Positions 44,049-55,483 of a DNA stretch of 64,000 bases are shown piece by piece (within the stretch, counting starts at the first letter, position 1; each line of letters begins with the position of its first letter). The notes under the pieces are model-generated. The model was not told where the DNA came from and did no database searches. It was given only the letters and a program-made list of their open reading frames with translations. A program made the position numbers and the translations under genes. Origin of the DNA: Polaromonas sp. GTDB taxonomy: Bacteria > Pseudomonadota > Gammaproteobacteria > Burkholderiales > Burkholderiaceae_C. The DNA is taken from contig JAQGNE010000085.1 of the NCBI GenBank assembly GCA_028291985.1, positions 1 to 64,000 of the forward strand. The letters are read 5' to 3'.

Positions 44049-45478
44049 ATCCCAATACCCAAAAGGCACATATGCTCTTGTTTTAGTAGCATATCAACAA
44101 CTTTCTGGGGCACGGCGCCAATCGAACCGGCACCCATGCACAGCACCACATCACCGCCCAGGGCGTTGTCCAGAATCGCCTGCGGCAAGTCATCGATCGC
44201 ATCGACAAACACCGGCTCCACCTTGCCGGCCACGCGCAAGGCGCGCGTCAGCGAGCGTCCATCAGCAGCGACGATCGGCGCTTCCCCGGCGGCGTAGACT
44301 TCGGACAGCATGACGAGGTCGGCATGCCCGATGACCTTGACAAAATCTTCAAAACAGTCACGGGTGCGTGTGTAGCGGTGCGGCTGGAAGGCCAGTACCA
44401 GACGCCGGCCCGGGAAGGCGCCGCGCGCCGCGGCAAGGGTGGCAGCCATTTCCACCGGATGGTGTCCGTAGTCTTCAATCAGGGTAAACGAGCCGCCCGC
44501 TTTTGCAGGCACTTCGCCATAACTCTGAAACCGGCGGCCTACACCGGTGAATTCAGCCAGCGCTTTTTGCACGGCTGCATCGGGCACATTGAGTTCAACC
44601 GCCACCGCAATGGCCGACAGCGCATTGAGCACGTTGTGCTCACCCGCCAGGTTCAGCACCACATCCAGGTCGGGCAGCGTGACGCCGTTGCGACGCTGTG
44701 CCGTGAAATGCATCTGCGTGCCCACCGGTCGCACATGGATGGCTCGCACCTCGGCGTCCTCGCCAAACCCGTAGCTGGTGACCGGGCAGGACACCTGCGG
44801 AAGTATCTCGCGCACGGCGGCATCGTCGGTGCACAGGATGGCGGTGCCGTAAAACGGCATGCGGTGCAGAAAGTCGACGAATGCTTTCTTCAGATTCCCA
44901 AAATCATGGCCATAGGTTTCCATATGGTCGGCATCGATATTCGTCACCACCGCCATCACCGGCAACAGGTTCAGGAAGGATGCGTCGGACTCATCTGCCT
45001 CGACCACGATGTAGTCGCCCAGGCCGAGCTTGGCGTTTGCCCCGGCGCTGTTGAGTCGCCCGCCGATAACGAAGGTAGGGTCAAGCCCGGCTTCTGCCAG
45101 GATGCAGGCGACCAGGCTGGTGGTGGTGGTCTTGCCGTGGGTTCCAGCAATCGCAATGCCCTGCTTCAGGCGCATCAACTCGGCCAGCATCAACGCACGA
45201 GGGACGACCGGAATGCGTTTCTCGCGTGCCGCCACGACCTCAGGGTTGTCCGCCTGCACAGCAGTAGAGGTCACTACCGCATCGACAGTAGCCAGGTTTT
45301 CGGCTGCGTGGCCAACGAAGGTCTTGATGCCCAGGCTGGCCAAGCGTCTGAGCGTGGGGCTGTCTGACAGATCAGAGCCCGAGATCACATAACCCAGGTT
45401 GTGCAGGACCTCGGCGATGCCCGACATGCCCGAGCCACCCAGGCCGATGAAGTGAATGTTCTTGATGGCGTGCTTCAT
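44045..45478 (-). CDS. murC: UDP-N-acetylmuramate–L-alanine ligase MurC
   Basis: MurC adds the first amino acid of the stem peptide. The protein opens [20 protein letters not shown]. The ATP loop [16 protein letters not shown] is near residue 114. [14 protein letters not shown] and FQPHRYTRT follow. Its C-terminal tail, about 15 residues after KVVDML, is coded by repeat copy I, which also ends in the ATGA overlap with ddl. The tail is not part of the conserved fold, so function should be unaffected. 477 residues. Confidence 0.97.
   Translation of the reverse strand: MKHAIKNIHFIGLGGSGMSGIAEVLHNLGYVISGSDLSDSPTLRRLASLGIKTFVGHAAENLATVDAVVTSTAVQADNPEVVAAREKRIPVVPRALMLAELMRLKQGIAIAGTHGKTTTTSLVACILAEAGLDPTFVIGGRLNSAGANAKLGLGDYIVVEADESDASFLNLLPVMAVVTNIDADHMETYGHDFGNLKKAFVDFLHRMPFYGTAILCTDDAAVREILPQVSCPVTSYGFGEDAEVRAIHVRPVGTQMHFTAQRRNGVTLPDLDVVLNLAGEHNVLNALSAIAVAVELNVPDAAVQKALAEFTGVGRRFQSYGEVPAKAGGSFTLIEDYGHHPVEMAATLAAARGAFPGRRLVLAFQPHRYTRTRDCFEDFVKVIGHADLVMLSEVYAAGEAPIVAADGRSLTRALRVAGKVEPVFVDAIDDLPQAILDNALGGDVVLCMGAGSIGAVPQKVVDMLLKQEHMCLLGIGI
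44049..44097 (-). repeat. Interspersed ~60-bp repeat, copy I, forming the murC 3' end
   Basis: On the minus strand: TTGATATGCTACTAAAACAA, then GAGCATATGTGCC, then TTTTGGGTATTGGG. It fits the family's TTGATA/GCTACTAAAA, CC, TATTGGG order. It codes the last residues of MurC. Confidence 0.65.
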
Positions 45479-46578
45479 GTCGCCAATTCCTCACAGGCTG
45501 CGACCAGGCGCGCAGTGGCTTCAGTTTTTTGCATGTTTTTGGCCTGTAGCCCAATATTCATAAGGACTATTCGCTCTGTTTTTTGTAGCATGTCAGCGAG
45601 TTTTACCGGCGTCAGGTCGCGCTGCTGTATCAGCCAGCCGCCGCCTTGTTCCACCAGAAATCTGGCGTTGGTCGTCTGGTGGTCATCAACCGCAGAGGGA
45701 AACGGCACGAACAGCGCCGCTGCGCCGATGGCGGCTATTTCGGTGACGGTACTGGCGCCAGCACGGCAGATGATCAGGTCCGCATCGGCAAACGCGCTGG
45801 CGGTGTCGTCAATAAAGGGCGTCAGACTCGCTTCAACCCCTGCAGCCGCATAGTTGGCACGCAGCGCCTCGATCTGCAACGCGCCACTTTGATGGAGCAC
45901 GATCGGCCGCTGTGCAGGCGGCATCAACGCAAGTGCCTGCGGCACCAGCGTGTTCAAGGCTTTCGCGCCAAGACTGCCGCCGACCACCAGCAGGCGCAAG
46001 GGCCCGGTACGCCCTGCAAAACGTTCTTCAGGTCCCGGCTTGCTGGTAAAAGCGACTCGCAGCGGGTTGCCCACGCAGTCGGCGTTTTTCAGCGTTTGGG
46101 GGAAAGCGGTAAAGACCCGGTCGGCCACGCCAGCCAGCACCTTGTTGACCAGACCAGCCACCGAATTCTGCTCGTGCAGCACCAGCGGCTTGCCCAGCAG
46201 CACACTCATCATGCCGGCCGGAAACGCGATATAGCCGCCGAGCCCCACCACCACATCAGGCCTGACACGCCGGATGACCGCGATGCTTTGCCAGAAGGCT
46301 TTCAGCAAACGAAGCGGCAGCAGGCCCAACGTGAGCGGGCCCTTGCCGCGAACCCCCGAGAAAGCGATCGATTCAAAGGCAAAGCCGCGCGGCGGCACGA
46401 GTTGGCTTTCCATGCTGGGCCGGCCGGCGCTGCCCTGGCCGCCCAGCCAGTGCACACGCCAGCCGCGCTCGCGCAGGGCTTCGGCAACCGCAAGGCCTGG
46501 AAAGATATGGCCGCCGGTGCCACCCGCCATGACCAGCGCGGTCTTCTTCTGCAGACTTTGGTTGTCCACTCGCTTCAT
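45475..46578 (-). CDS. murG: UDP-GlcNAc:lipid I glycosyltransferase MurG, with repeat-derived C-terminal segment
   Basis: MurG adds GlcNAc to lipid I at the inner face of the membrane. ATG 46578 overlaps the ftsW stop (ATGA). The N-domain has [22 protein letters not shown]. The donor-site motifs include [17 protein letters not shown] and [22 protein letters not shown]. The protein is 367 residues, near the family norm. Residues about 329–348 in the C-terminal helices ([19 protein letters not shown]) are coded by repeat copy J, replacing a normally moderately conserved stretch without changing overall length. Confidence 0.96.
   Translation of the reverse strand: MKRVDNQSLQKKTALVMAGGTGGHIFPGLAVAEALRERGWRVHWLGGQGSAGRPSMESQLVPPRGFAFESIAFSGVRGKGPLTLGLLPLRLLKAFWQSIAVIRRVRPDVVVGLGGYIAFPAGMMSVLLGKPLVLHEQNSVAGLVNKVLAGVADRVFTAFPQTLKNADCVGNPLRVAFTSKPGPEERFAGRTGPLRLLVVGGSLGAKALNTLVPQALALMPPAQRPIVLHQSGALQIEALRANYAAAGVEASLTPFIDDTASAFADADLIICRAGASTVTEIAAIGAAALFVPFPSAVDDHQTTNARFLVEQGGGWLIQQRDLTPVKLADMLQKTERIVLMNIGLQAKNMQKTEATARLVAACEELAT
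45535..45592 (-). repeat. Interspersed ~60-bp repeat, copy J, inside murG
   Basis: On the minus strand: ATGCTACAAAAAACAGAGCG, then AATAGTCCTTATGAATATTG, GGCTACAGGCCAAAAACATG. One of the clearest members (CCTTATGAATATTGGGCTA). It runs open in the murG frame. Confidence 0.85.
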
Positions 46579-47864
46579 AGTCTGCCTCCGCGCATCAGCA
46601 GGCGGTTCTCGTAATCGATCCGCAACACGACCGCCAGCGAGATCAGGTTCATCACGATGGCCGAGCCGCCGAAACTCATCAGAGGCAGCGTTAGCCCCTT
46701 GGTGGGCAAGGCGCCCAGGTTGACGCCGATATTGATGAAGGTCTGAAAACCGATCCAGATGCCGACACCCTGCGCAACCAGCCCGGCAAACAGGCGATCC
46801 AGCGCAATCGACTGGCGGCCGATGTGCATGATGCGGCGAGTCATCCACATGAAGAGCGCGATCACCGTCAACACACCGATCAGTCCGAACTCCTCTCCAA
46901 TCACAGCCATCAGAAAATCGGTATGGGCCTCGGGTAGCCAGTGCAGTTTTTCGATGCTGCCGCCGAGCCCCACGCCAAAAATCTCTCCGCGACCGAAGGC
47001 GATCAATGAATGCGACAACTGGTAGCCCTTGCCCAGCGCGTATTTTTCACTCCAGGGGTCGAGGTAGGCAAAAATACGCTCGCGCCGCCATTCGCTGAGC
47101 ATGACCATCAGCGCAAAGGCAATCACCACCACCGTGGCGATCACCGCGAACATGCGCACATTCACGCCGCCCAGAAATAGAATGCCCATGGCGATCACCG
47201 ATATCACCATGAAGGCACCCATGTCGGGCTCGGCCAGCAGCAGCAGGCCCACCAGACCTATGGCCGCGGCCATGGGCAATACCGCGCGAAAGAACTTTTC
47301 TTTGACTTCCATCTTGCGCACCATGTAATCGGCGGCATACAGCAGCACCGCAAACTTGGCCAGTTCGGACGGCTGAAAATTCATGAGGCCGAGGGAGATC
47401 CAGCGGCGCGCGCCGTTCACGCCCTTGCCCACATAAGGCACCAGCACCAGTATCAGCAGCATCAGCGAAAAAATGAACAGCCAGGGCGCGAGCTTTTCCC
47501 AGGCCGACATCGGCACCTGAAAAGCAAGCCACGCCACCAGGATGGCTACCACCATCGACAGCATGTGCCGGGTCAGAAAATGCGTTTGTGCATAACGCGC
47601 AAATTTGGGGTTGTCGGGCATGGCAACCGTTGCGGAATAGACCATGACCAGGCCCCACATCAGCAAGGCGAGCGTGACCCAGACCAGCGCCCTGTCAAAG
47701 CCGGCCATGCGTACCGGCGCATTGGGCTTGCGGGAAAGGCTGTGCCCGCCGAGCCGAACCGGCAAGGCAACCGAGGTGGCCTTGCCGGCGCCGGAAAACC
47801 AGCCCGCAAAACGGCCCGACAACCTGTCGGTCAGACGCGAGCCGAGACGCGTTGCGGCGGTCAC
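46575..47864 (-). CDS. ftsW: Septal SEDS peptidoglycan polymerase FtsW
   Basis: A 429-residue integral membrane protein with about ten segments, partner of FtsI. SEDS signatures: [43 protein letters not shown] and the C-terminal [16 protein letters not shown] soluble N-terminal tail of about 55 residues, Arg/Gly-rich, precedes the first segment. GTG 47864 overlaps the murD stop (GTGA). Paralogous to RodA at 30.0 kb. Confidence 0.97.
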   Translation of the reverse strand: MTAATRLGSRLTDRLSGRFAGWFSGAGKATSVALPVRLGGHSLSRKPNAPVRMAGFDRALVWVTLALLMWGLVMVYSATVAMPDNPKFARYAQTHFLTRHMLSMVVAILVAWLAFQVPMSAWEKLAPWLFIFSLMLLILVLVPYVGKGVNGARRWISLGLMNFQPSELAKFAVLLYAADYMVRKMEVKEKFFRAVLPMAAAIGLVGLLLLAEPDMGAFMVISVIAMGILFLGGVNVRMFAVIATVVVIAFALMVMLSEWRRERIFAYLDPWSEKYALGKGYQLSHSLIAFGRGEIFGVGLGGSIEKLHWLPEAHTDFLMAVIGEEFGLIGVLTVIALFMWMTRRIMHIGRQSIALDRLFAGLVAQGVGIWIGFQTFINIGVNLGALPTKGLTLPLMSFGGSAIVMNLISLAVVLRIDYENRLLMRGGRL

Positions 47865-49366
47865 AGCACTGCTCCTTCTTCAAGCGCAAGCTCCCGCACG
47901 GCATCGCAAAAAACCTGGGCCCGGTGCTCGTAATTGCTGAACATGTCAAAGCTTGCGCAGGCCGGCGACATCAATACCGCGTCGCCAGGGCGCGCATGTG
48001 CAGCCGCCTGCGCGACGGCCTGCTGCATTGATGGTGCATGCAGCAGCGAAACAGCGGTGTCCTTCAGGGCCGCCTGGATAAGCGGCGCGTCCCGTCCGAT
48101 CAGGATGGCAGCCCTGGCGTAGCGGGCAACCGGGTCAGCCAGCGGCGAGAAATCCTGCCCTTTGCCTTCACCGCCCAGAATCACCACCAGCTTGCGCTCG
48201 GAGCCCAGGCCGGCCAATGCGGCGACGGTAGCCCCGACGTTGGTGCCCTTGCTATCGTCAAAATACTCGACGTCATGCACCACTGCAACCGACTCGACAC
48301 GGTGCGGCTCACCCCGGTAGTCGCGCAGGGCATGTAGCATGGCCGCCAGGCCGCAGCCCGCAGCGCTGGCCAATGCCAGGGCCGCCAGCGCGTTGCAGGC
48401 GTTGTGACGACCACGAATACGCAAGGCATCCAGCGGCATCAGACGCTGGATATGCAACTCGATTTCCTCGCCTTTCTTGCGCCTGAAGGTTTCGTCGGCC
48501 TCTGCGGCCCGCACCAGCCAGGCCATGCCATTGACGGTTTCAATGCCATAGTCACCGGCACGCCGGGGTTCGTCACTCCCGAAAGTCGCATAGCTGCGTA
48601 GCTGCTTGCCCTTGACCGGCGCCGGAAGCGCGGACATCACCCGTGCGTCGTCACGGTTGAGCAGCATGATGCCGCTGGTACCGAAAACATTGGCCTTGGC
48701 TGCTGCATACGCCGGCAAGGTTTCATGCCAGTCCAGGTGGTCCTGGGTAATGTTCAAAATGGTGGCGATGCCCGGCTCGAAGCTGCTGACACCGTCGAGC
48801 TGAAAGCTGGACAGCTCCAGCACCCACACCTCAGGCAGTGCGGTACCTGCCTCTTTTGCAGTGATGGCCTCTGCCAGCGTGTCGAGCAGCGTGGGGCCGA
48901 TATTTCCGGCAACCGCTACCGATTTGCCAGCGCGGCGGGCCAATTCGCCCGTCAGCGCTGTAACCGTCGTCTTGCCGTTGGTGCCGGTGATGCCGATGAC
49001 CTGCGGCGAATAGGCATCGCTCGCCTTCAACTCGGCCAGTGCCTGGGCAAACAGGCTGAGTTCGTTGCCGCAGTTGAGGCCTTGCGCCCTTGCGGCCTGC
49101 ATTACGCCAGCCACCGAGCGGGGGGACAGGCCGGGGCCTTTGAACACCGCATCGAAACGGCTGCTCATCAGCAGCACTTCCGACATGTCGGCGTGGATGA
49201 ATCGCACTTGCGCAAGCGTCTCATTCAATACCGCAAGCGCCGGTGGCGACTCCCGGGTGTCGGCCACGGTCACCTGCGCACCAGAGCGTGTGCACCAGCG
49301 AGCAAGCGCCAGCCCCGAGGCGCCCAGCCCCAGCACCAGTATGTTTTGACCGGCCAGGCTTTTCAT
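47861..49366 (-). CDS. murD: UDP-MurNAc-L-alanine–D-glutamate ligase MurD
   Basis: MurD adds D-Glu, the second residue of the stem peptide. ATG 49366 overlaps the mraY stop (ATGA) and begins [24 protein letters not shown]. The ATP loop [15 protein letters not shown] is near residue 130. [10 protein letters not shown] and [11 protein letters not shown] follow, and the C-terminal [22 protein letters not shown] is typical. At 501 residues it is longer than E. coli MurD (438), as is common in Burkholderiales. The extra residues lie mainly in the central domain. Confidence 0.97.
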   Translation of the reverse strand: MKSLAGQNILVLGLGASGLALARWCTRSGAQVTVADTRESPPALAVLNETLAQVRFIHADMSEVLLMSSRFDAVFKGPGLSPRSVAGVMQAARAQGLNCGNELSLFAQALAELKASDAYSPQVIGITGTNGKTTVTALTGELARRAGKSVAVAGNIGPTLLDTLAEAITAKEAGTALPEVWVLELSSFQLDGVSSFEPGIATILNITQDHLDWHETLPAYAAAKANVFGTSGIMLLNRDDARVMSALPAPVKGKQLRSYATFGSDEPRRAGDYGIETVNGMAWLVRAAEADETFRRKKGEEIELHIQRLMPLDALRIRGRHNACNALAALALASAAGCGLAAMLHALRDYRGEPHRVESVAVVHDVEYFDDSKGTNVGATVAALAGLGSERKLVVILGGEGKGQDFSPLADPVARYARAAILIGRDAPLIQAALKDTAVSLLHAPSMQQAVAQAAAHARPGDAVLMSPACASFDMFSNYEHRAQVFCDAVRELALEEGAVL

Positions 49367-50541
49367 CTCAGCTTCAAGGTGGACAGGCCGACCAGACACA
49401 GCAGCATGGTGATGATCCAGAAGCGCACCACAACCTGGGTTTCTTTCCAGCCGCTTTTTTCGAAATGGTGATGCAGGGGTGCCATCTTGAGGATGCGCCG
49501 ACCCTCGCCGAAACGCTTCTTGGTGTACTTGAAGTACATCACCTGCAGCATGACCGACAAGGCCTCCACGACAAAAATTCCGCCCATGATGGCGAGCACG
49601 ATCTCCTGGCGAACAATGACCGCAATCGTACCCAGAGAGGCGCCCAGCGCGAGGGCGCCAACGTCACCCATGAAGACTTGTGCAGGATGGGTGTTGAACC
49701 ACAGAAACGCCAGACCGGCGCCCGCCATGGCCGCGCAAAAAATCAGCAATTCACCCGACCCGGGAATGTGCGGAAACAGCAGGTACTTTGAATAGACAGA
49801 GCTTCCGGTGACATAGGCAAAAACGCCCAGCGCGGAACCCACCATCACCACCGGCATGATAGCCAGCCCGTCCAGCCCGTCGGTGAGGTTCACGGCATTG
49901 CTGGAACCCACAATGACCAGATAGGTCAGGATGACAAAGCCGAACACACCCAGGGGATAGCTGACCTCCTTGACGAAAGGCACGAGAAGACCGGCCTTGG
50001 GCGGCAGGTCGATATCAAAGCCCGAGCTGGCCCAGTTGACAAAGAGCTCCAGCACGCGAATGTTGGAACTCTCGGAGATGCTGAAAACCAGGTACACAGC
50101 CGCCATGAGGCCAATCACGGATTGCCAGAAGTATTTTTCGCGTGAGCGCATGCCTTCCGGGTCTTTCTTCACGACCTTGCGCCAGTCATCGACCCATCCG
50201 ATGGCGCCGAAGCCCAACGTCACCAGCAACACAATCCAGACAAAGCGGTTGGACAGGTCAAACCAGAGCAGTGTTGAAATCGCAATACACAGCAGGATCA
50301 ACACGCCGCCCATGGTGGGCGTTCCGGATTTGCTCAGGTGCGACTGCATGGCATAGCCGCGAATAGGCTGGCCGATCTTCAGGGCGGTCAGCCGCCGGAT
50401 GACAAAAGGACCGGCACAAAGGCCGAGAAGCAGCGCCGTCAGCGCGGCCATGACAGCGCGAAACGTCAGGTACTGGAACACGCGAAAAAAACCGAACTCC
50501 GGAGAAATCGACTGAAGCCACTGGGCCAGGCTAAGCAGCAT
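49363..50541 (-). CDS. mraY: Phospho-MurNAc-pentapeptide translocase MraY
   Basis: MraY makes lipid I from UDP-MurNAc-pentapeptide and undecaprenyl phosphate. It is a 392-residue protein with ten predicted membrane segments. Signature loops are present: [26 protein letters not shown] (catalytic Asp region), [13 protein letters not shown] and GDVGALALG, with [12 protein letters not shown] near the end. ATG 50541 was chosen over two in-frame ATGs upstream; it overlaps the end of murF by 11 bp. Confidence 0.98.
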   Translation of the reverse strand: MLLSLAQWLQSISPEFGFFRVFQYLTFRAVMAALTALLLGLCAGPFVIRRLTALKIGQPIRGYAMQSHLSKSGTPTMGGVLILLCIAISTLLWFDLSNRFVWIVLLVTLGFGAIGWVDDWRKVVKKDPEGMRSREKYFWQSVIGLMAAVYLVFSISESSNIRVLELFVNWASSGFDIDLPPKAGLLVPFVKEVSYPLGVFGFVILTYLVIVGSSNAVNLTDGLDGLAIMPVVMVGSALGVFAYVTGSSVYSKYLLFPHIPGSGELLIFCAAMAGAGLAFLWFNTHPAQVFMGDVGALALGASLGTIAVIVRQEIVLAIMGGIFVVEALSVMLQVMYFKYTKKRFGEGRRILKMAPLHHHFEKSGWKETQVVVRFWIITMLLCLVGLSTLKLR

Positions 50542-51970
50542 GGTGCCGTCCCTCATCATTGTTATTGAGCTGCCTGACCGGAGCTGCCGCCGCGAGTGCC
50601 TGGAGCACTCTCTCCATCTTCATGAAGCGCGAACCCTTCACCAGTACGCTGCCGATGCCGGGCAGGGCCTCCAGCAGCGCCGCATTGAGCGCATCAATGT
50701 GGTCAAAATGCCGCCCCGGGCCAAAGCTTGCGGCTGCGCCGGCAGACTGCTCCCCCAGGGTAAAAAGGTTTTGCACGCCACGCTCGCGGGCATAAAACCC
50801 CGCTTCCGCATGAAAGGCAGGACCGTTGGTTCCCACTTCGCCCATGTCGCCCATCACCAGCAGTTGCGGACCCGGCAGCGCGGCCAGCATGTCGATGGCG
50901 GCACGCATCGAGTCCGGATTGGCGTTATACGTGTCATCCACAGCACTGATGCGGTGGCTGCCGATGTTGAGTGTGAACGCGCGCGAGCGGCCCTTGACAG
51001 GGACAAAAGCGCCAAGACCAGCGCCGACGCAGCCTAGCGGTGCGCCTGCGGCCAATGCACAGGCGGCAGCGGCCAGCGCGTTCTTGACGTTATGCAGGCC
51101 GGCAATTCCGAGCGCAAGCTCAACCGGTCCGCACGGCGTTGCCATCCTGACGTGCCAGCCTTCGCCAGTCCACTTCGCCTGGGCTGTGACGTCGGCCGCC
51201 AGCGGACGGTCTGCAGGCGCGGAAAACGTCATGCGCTGGCGACCGGAGGCGAGCCTGGTCCATAGGCTGGAATAGTCGTCATCCAGAGGAAATACTGCGG
51301 TACCGCCTGCGCCCAGGGAATCGATCACCGCGCCGTTTTCATGCGCAACCGCTTGCACAGTCGCCATGAATTCGAGGTGCTCGCGCTGCGCATTGTTGAC
51401 AAGCGCGACGGTGGGACTCGCAAGCCCTGCAAGATACGCAATCTCGCCAGGATGGTTCATGCCCAATTCGACCACCGCAGCAGCATGGGTCTCGCGCAGG
51501 CGAAGCAGCGTCAGCGGAACCCCGATACCGTTGTTGAGGTTGCCCTCGGTGGCGAAAGCGGCATCCTGCTTCCAGCTTCGCAGGATCGCAGCAATCATCT
51601 GGGTGACGGTTGTCTTGCCATTGCTGCCGGTAACTGCAATCAGTGGCAGGTCAAACTGCGCGCGCCAGCAGGCGGCAAGCTGCCCAAGCGCCAGCCTGGA
51701 ATCAGCAACCTCCAAGCCCGGCAGGCCAGCGGCACCCAGCCCGCCATGCGCCAGGGCTGCAGAGGCACCACGGTCTTTTGCCTCGGACAGGAAATGGTTG
51801 GCATCAAAGCGCTCACCCTTCAGGGCTACAAACAGGTCGCCGGGCTGCAGTGTGCGGGTGTCGGTATGCACCCGGCTCACGGGCGTGGCCATCGGGCCTT
51901 GTGTCGTCACGGCAAGCCCTGCCTGGCTTAGCCAGTCAGCAACCTGTTGCAGGGTCATCATGGCGCTCAT
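50531..51970 (-). CDS. murF: UDP-MurNAc-tripeptide–D-alanyl-D-alanine ligase MurF
   Basis: MurF adds D-Ala-D-Ala to the tripeptide. The ATP loop [16 protein letters not shown] is near residue 115. [26 protein letters not shown] and [11 protein letters not shown] are in order. ATG 51970 overlaps the murE stop (ATGA). 479 residues, normal. The stop is TAG, and the last ~10 residues overlap the mraY start. Confidence 0.97.
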   Translation of the reverse strand: MSAMMTLQQVADWLSQAGLAVTTQGPMATPVSRVHTDTRTLQPGDLFVALKGERFDANHFLSEAKDRGASAALAHGGLGAAGLPGLEVADSRLALGQLAACWRAQFDLPLIAVTGSNGKTTVTQMIAAILRSWKQDAAFATEGNLNNGIGVPLTLLRLRETHAAAVVELGMNHPGEIAYLAGLASPTVALVNNAQREHLEFMATVQAVAHENGAVIDSLGAGGTAVFPLDDDYSSLWTRLASGRQRMTFSAPADRPLAADVTAQAKWTGEGWHVRMATPCGPVELALGIAGLHNVKNALAAAACALAAGAPLGCVGAGLGAFVPVKGRSRAFTLNIGSHRISAVDDTYNANPDSMRAAIDMLAALPGPQLLVMGDMGEVGTNGPAFHAEAGFYARERGVQNLFTLGEQSAGAAASFGPGRHFDHIDALNAALLEALPGIGSVLVKGSRFMKMERVLQALAAAAPVRQLNNNDEGRHHAA

Positions 51971-53466
51971 GCCGCATACCCCTGTTGCTGTCGGGAAGGC
52001 GATCGTGCGTCGATGGCTGCTTCGGCATGCTGCCGGTCGGAAAAGGGGTGCTTCACACCACAGATTTCCTGATAGTCTTCGTGACCCTTGCCGGCTACCA
52101 GCACCACATCGGCAGCCTCGGCACGGAAGATGGCCTGCGAAACCGCCACCGCCCTGTCTTCCAGCACCTCAAACGCTGCGTCCATGTCGAAACCCGAGAC
52201 GATGTCGGTAATGATGTCGGCTGGGTTCTCGCGCCGCGGGTTGTCGCTGGTCACGATGGCATGATCGGCATATTGTTGTGCCACAGCGGCCATCAGCGGC
52301 CGCTTGGATCTGTCCCGGTTACCACCGCAGCCAAACACGCACCACAGACGGCCATGGCGTTCCTGCGCAACCGGCTGTAGCGCAAGCAGGACTTTCTCGA
52401 GCGCATCCGGCGTATGCGCATAGTCGATGACCACCAATGGCGAAGCATCGTGGGTCACGATATCGAGTCGTCCGGGTACCGACCGCAGATCCTGGCAAGC
52501 GCTGACCGCATGGCTCAACGCAATACCCAGAACGCGCATAGCTGCGATAACACCCAGCAGATTGGAGACGTTGTACAAACCCGCAGTACCGACACGCACA
52601 GTGTGCCTTTCGGCGCCTTCGATCACGTCGAATGAAAGATGCCCATCGCTCTGATGGATGTTGCCGGCACACAAGCGCGCTGGATCTTTGATCGATATCG
52701 TCCAGACATCCAGACCAGAGCATGCCAGGTCATCCGCAAGCTCGACACCTTTTGCATCGTCCACATTCAGGACAGCCGCCCTCAGCCCAGGCCAGGCGAA
52801 CAGGCTTTTTTTGGCTTCCCAGTACGCCTGCGTGGAGCCGTGGTAGTCCAGGTGGTCCTGGGTGAAATTGGTAAAGATCGCCAGACTGATTTGCGTGGCG
52901 TCCAGGCGTCGCTCTGCAATCCCGATCGATGACGCTTCAAGCGCACAGGCCGAAAAACCGTTGTCGACAAAGCGCCTGAACTGCTGCTGCAGCAGCACCG
53001 GGTCTGGCGTCGTCAGGCCGTTTAACACCATGGCCCGGGGTTCGCCTATCCCGAGGGTTCCGACAACGCCGCAGCGCAGACCGACCTTGCCCAGGGCCTG
53101 TGCCAGCCACCATGTGGTGGAGGTTTTACCATTGGTTCCGGTCACTGCGACCACCTGCAAGTGCAGGCTGGGCTGATCAAAATAGGCAGCAGCAATGGGC
53201 GCCGCCGCCGCTTTCAAACCCGGATATGTCATTACCCGCTCGCCGTGAAAGCCAAAGCGCTGCGCACCTGCATCTTCGACAAGACACGCAGCCACATCTG
53301 CCGCGAGCGCCTCGGCCACATATTCGCGCCCATCGCGAGCTGCACCCGGCCATGCGATGAACCCGTCGCCAGCACCTGCATGACGGCTGTCCGTGGTGAG
53401 CGTTCCGACCACACGCCCACGCAACCATGCAGCTGCAGCCTCAGGGGAAGTCAGCACCTGGCTCAA
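51967..53466 (-). CDS. murE: UDP-MurNAc-tripeptide synthetase MurE (meso-diaminopimelate adding)
   Basis: MurE adds the third residue. The DAP-recognition motif SDNPRREN is present, so the substrate is meso-diaminopimelate, not lysine. The ATP loop GTNGKTSTTWWLAQAL is near residue 110. TNFTQDHLDYH and YAHTPDALEK follow. A TTG start at 53466 overlaps the ftsI stop (TTGA). 499 residues. This choice of amino acid matches the meso-DAP specificity of Mpl at 24.8 kb. Confidence 0.97.
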   Translation of the reverse strand: MSQVLTSPEAAAAWLRGRVVGTLTTDSRHAGAGDGFIAWPGAARDGREYVAEALAADVAACLVEDAGAQRFGFHGERVMTYPGLKAAAAPIAAAYFDQPSLHLQVVAVTGTNGKTSTTWWLAQALGKVGLRCGVVGTLGIGEPRAMVLNGLTTPDPVLLQQQFRRFVDNGFSACALEASSIGIAERRLDATQISLAIFTNFTQDHLDYHGSTQAYWEAKKSLFAWPGLRAAVLNVDDAKGVELADDLACSGLDVWTISIKDPARLCAGNIHQSDGHLSFDVIEGAERHTVRVGTAGLYNVSNLLGVIAAMRVLGIALSHAVSACQDLRSVPGRLDIVTHDASPLVVIDYAHTPDALEKVLLALQPVAQERHGRLWCVFGCGGNRDRSKRPLMAAVAQQYADHAIVTSDNPRRENPADIITDIVSGFDMDAAFEVLEDRAVAVSQAIFRAEAADVVLVAGKGHEDYQEICGVKHPFSDRQHAEAAIDARSPSRQQQGYAA

Positions 53467-55196
53467 AATGACTCTGCCACTGACTGGGTGACGATCTGCG
53501 GCGTCACGGAGATGTCGGGCTGCACACCCATCATGCGCAGCGTCTGCTGTACTACGCCGCTAAACACGGGCGCAGCTACCTGGCCACCGTAGTACTGACC
53601 GGCACTGGGCTCATCGATCATCACCGCCACAATGATGCGTGGCGACTCGATGGGTGCCATACCGGTAAACCAGGAACGGTATTTGTTGCTGGCATAGCCT
53701 TTGCCGACCTGCTTATGCGCGGTGCCCGACTTTCCGCCGACGGAATACCCTATCGTCTGGGCCAGCGGCCCTGTGCCGCCTGGCGCGGCGGCCATTTGCA
53801 GCATTTGCCGCACAGCGCGCGCGTTGTCCGCCGAAAAAACCTTGACGCCCGTGGCGGGCTCGCTGCTCTTGAGCATCGTGGCCGGGATCACCTGTCCGTC
53901 GTGTGCAAATGATGTGTAGGAATGGGCCATCTGGAAAAGCGAAGCCGACAAGCCATAGCCATACGACATGGTGGCCTGTTCGACCGGCTTCCAGCTCTTC
54001 CAGGGGCGCAAGCGTCCGGTTACCGCGCCAGGGAACTGGATCTGGGGCTTTTGACCGTAGCCAAGCGCTGTGTAGGTGTCCCACATTTCGTGCGGGGTCA
54101 TCTTTTGCGCAATTTTGAGCGCACCGACATTACTTGATTTCTGTATAACGCCTTCTACCGTCAGTCGGCCATAGTCATGCGTGTCGCTAATCGTGAACCC
54201 ACCAATATTGAAGCGGCCAGGACCGGTCTCGATGACCGTGCGAGGGGTGATGCGCCCCGCTTCCAGCGCCATGCCCACGGTGATGGGCTTCATGGTCGAG
54301 CCCGGCTCGAATGTGTCGGTAATCGCACGGTTGCGTAACTGTTCGCCGGTCAGGTTCTGGCGCCGGTCAGGAACATAGCTTGGGTAGTTCGCCAATGCCA
54401 GCACCTCGCCCGTGATCGTATCCAGGACCACAACGCTGCCGGCCTTGGCCTTGTGCTGCGTGACCGCGTCGCGCAACTTTTGGTAGGCCACAAACTGCAC
54501 CTTGCTGTCCAGGCTGAGCTGGATGTCCTGTCCTTCCACCGGCGGCACCTGCTCACCCATGTCTTCAACCACCCGCCCCAGGCGGTCTTTGATCACGCGC
54601 CGTGAACCCGGCTTGCCGGCCAATTCCTTGTTGAAAGCCAGCTCGATACCCTCCTGGCCCCGATCCTCAACATTGGTGAACCCCACCACATGCGCGGCGG
54701 TTTCCCCTTCAGGGTATTGCCGCTTGTATTCCTTACGCTCATAAACGCCCTTGATGCCCAGAGCAGCGATCTGTTTGGCCACCGGCGCATCAACCTGACG
54801 CTTCAGCCAGACGAAATTTTTATCCTCATTGGACAGTTTTTTCGTCAGCTCGGCCAGCGGCATCACCAACAGACGAGCCAGTTCAGCACGTTGTCTGGGG
54901 CTCGCCTCGACATCTTCGGGAATGGCCCATATGCTGGGCGCGGGCACGCTGGACGCAAGGATAAGGCCGTTGCGGTCCAGGATGCGGCCGCGGTATGCGG
55001 GCAGCTCCAGGGTGCGGGCAAACCGTACCTCCCCCTGACGTTGGAAAAAATCGTTGCCAAATACCTGGATATAGGCCGCGCGGCAGGCCAGACCGCCAAA
55101 AGCCAGCGCAATGCCTGCCACAATGAATTTGCTGCGCCAGACCGGTGTCTTGCTGGCAAGCAGAGGGCTTGCGCTATAGAGAACACTCCTGCTCAT
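53463..55196 (-). CDS. ftsI: Septal transpeptidase FtsI (PBP3)
   Basis: FtsI crosslinks septal peptidoglycan with FtsW. One N-terminal membrane segment (about 24–44) precedes the pedestal domain and the transpeptidase. Catalytic motifs are STMK (GSTMKPI), SSN (KSSNVG) and KSGTA (GGKSGTAHK). Length 577 is usual. ATG 55196 overlaps the ftsL stop (ATGA). Confidence 0.98.
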   Translation of the reverse strand: MSRSVLYSASPLLASKTPVWRSKFIVAGIALAFGGLACRAAYIQVFGNDFFQRQGEVRFARTLELPAYRGRILDRNGLILASSVPAPSIWAIPEDVEASPRQRAELARLLVMPLAELTKKLSNEDKNFVWLKRQVDAPVAKQIAALGIKGVYERKEYKRQYPEGETAAHVVGFTNVEDRGQEGIELAFNKELAGKPGSRRVIKDRLGRVVEDMGEQVPPVEGQDIQLSLDSKVQFVAYQKLRDAVTQHKAKAGSVVVLDTITGEVLALANYPSYVPDRRQNLTGEQLRNRAITDTFEPGSTMKPITVGMALEAGRITPRTVIETGPGRFNIGGFTISDTHDYGRLTVEGVIQKSSNVGALKIAQKMTPHEMWDTYTALGYGQKPQIQFPGAVTGRLRPWKSWKPVEQATMSYGYGLSASLFQMAHSYTSFAHDGQVIPATMLKSSEPATGVKVFSADNARAVRQMLQMAAAPGGTGPLAQTIGYSVGGKSGTAHKQVGKGYASNKYRSWFTGMAPIESPRIIVAVMIDEPSAGQYYGGQVAAPVFSGVVQQTLRMMGVQPDISVTPQIVTQSVAESF

Positions 55197-55483
55197 GGCG
55201 TACGCGCCGTTACAGCGTTCTCTTTTTGTGACACATATTCGGTGATTGCAGGGGTGGCTGTACGCATCTGCAACCGCTCTTTGGCCAGCTTTTCCACACG
55301 AAGCGGTGTGGCCTGCGACCGTTTCTCGATTTGCAGCCCCTTGTTGTCGATTTCCAATCTGCGCGCCTGCGCTTGAGCTCGCTCAAGCTCCACATATAGC
55401 CGGCGGGACTCATACTGGGTGTGAACCAGATAAAGTGCGCTGGCCATCGCAGCCAGCAGCAGGATCAGGCTGAAGCGGGTCAT
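55193..55483 (-). CDS. ftsL: Cell-division protein FtsL
   Basis: A 96-residue bitopic protein of the FtsQLB complex. One membrane segment at residues 4–22 is followed by a periplasmic coiled coil with Leu heptads ([26 protein letters not shown]). The family is poorly conserved, but length, topology and position between rsmH and ftsI are diagnostic. Overlaps both neighbours by ATGA. Confidence 0.93.
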   Translation of the reverse strand: MTRFSLILLLAAMASALYLVHTQYESRRLYVELERAQAQARRLEIDNKGLQIEKRSQATPLRVEKLAKERLQMRTATPAITEYVSQKENAVTARTP

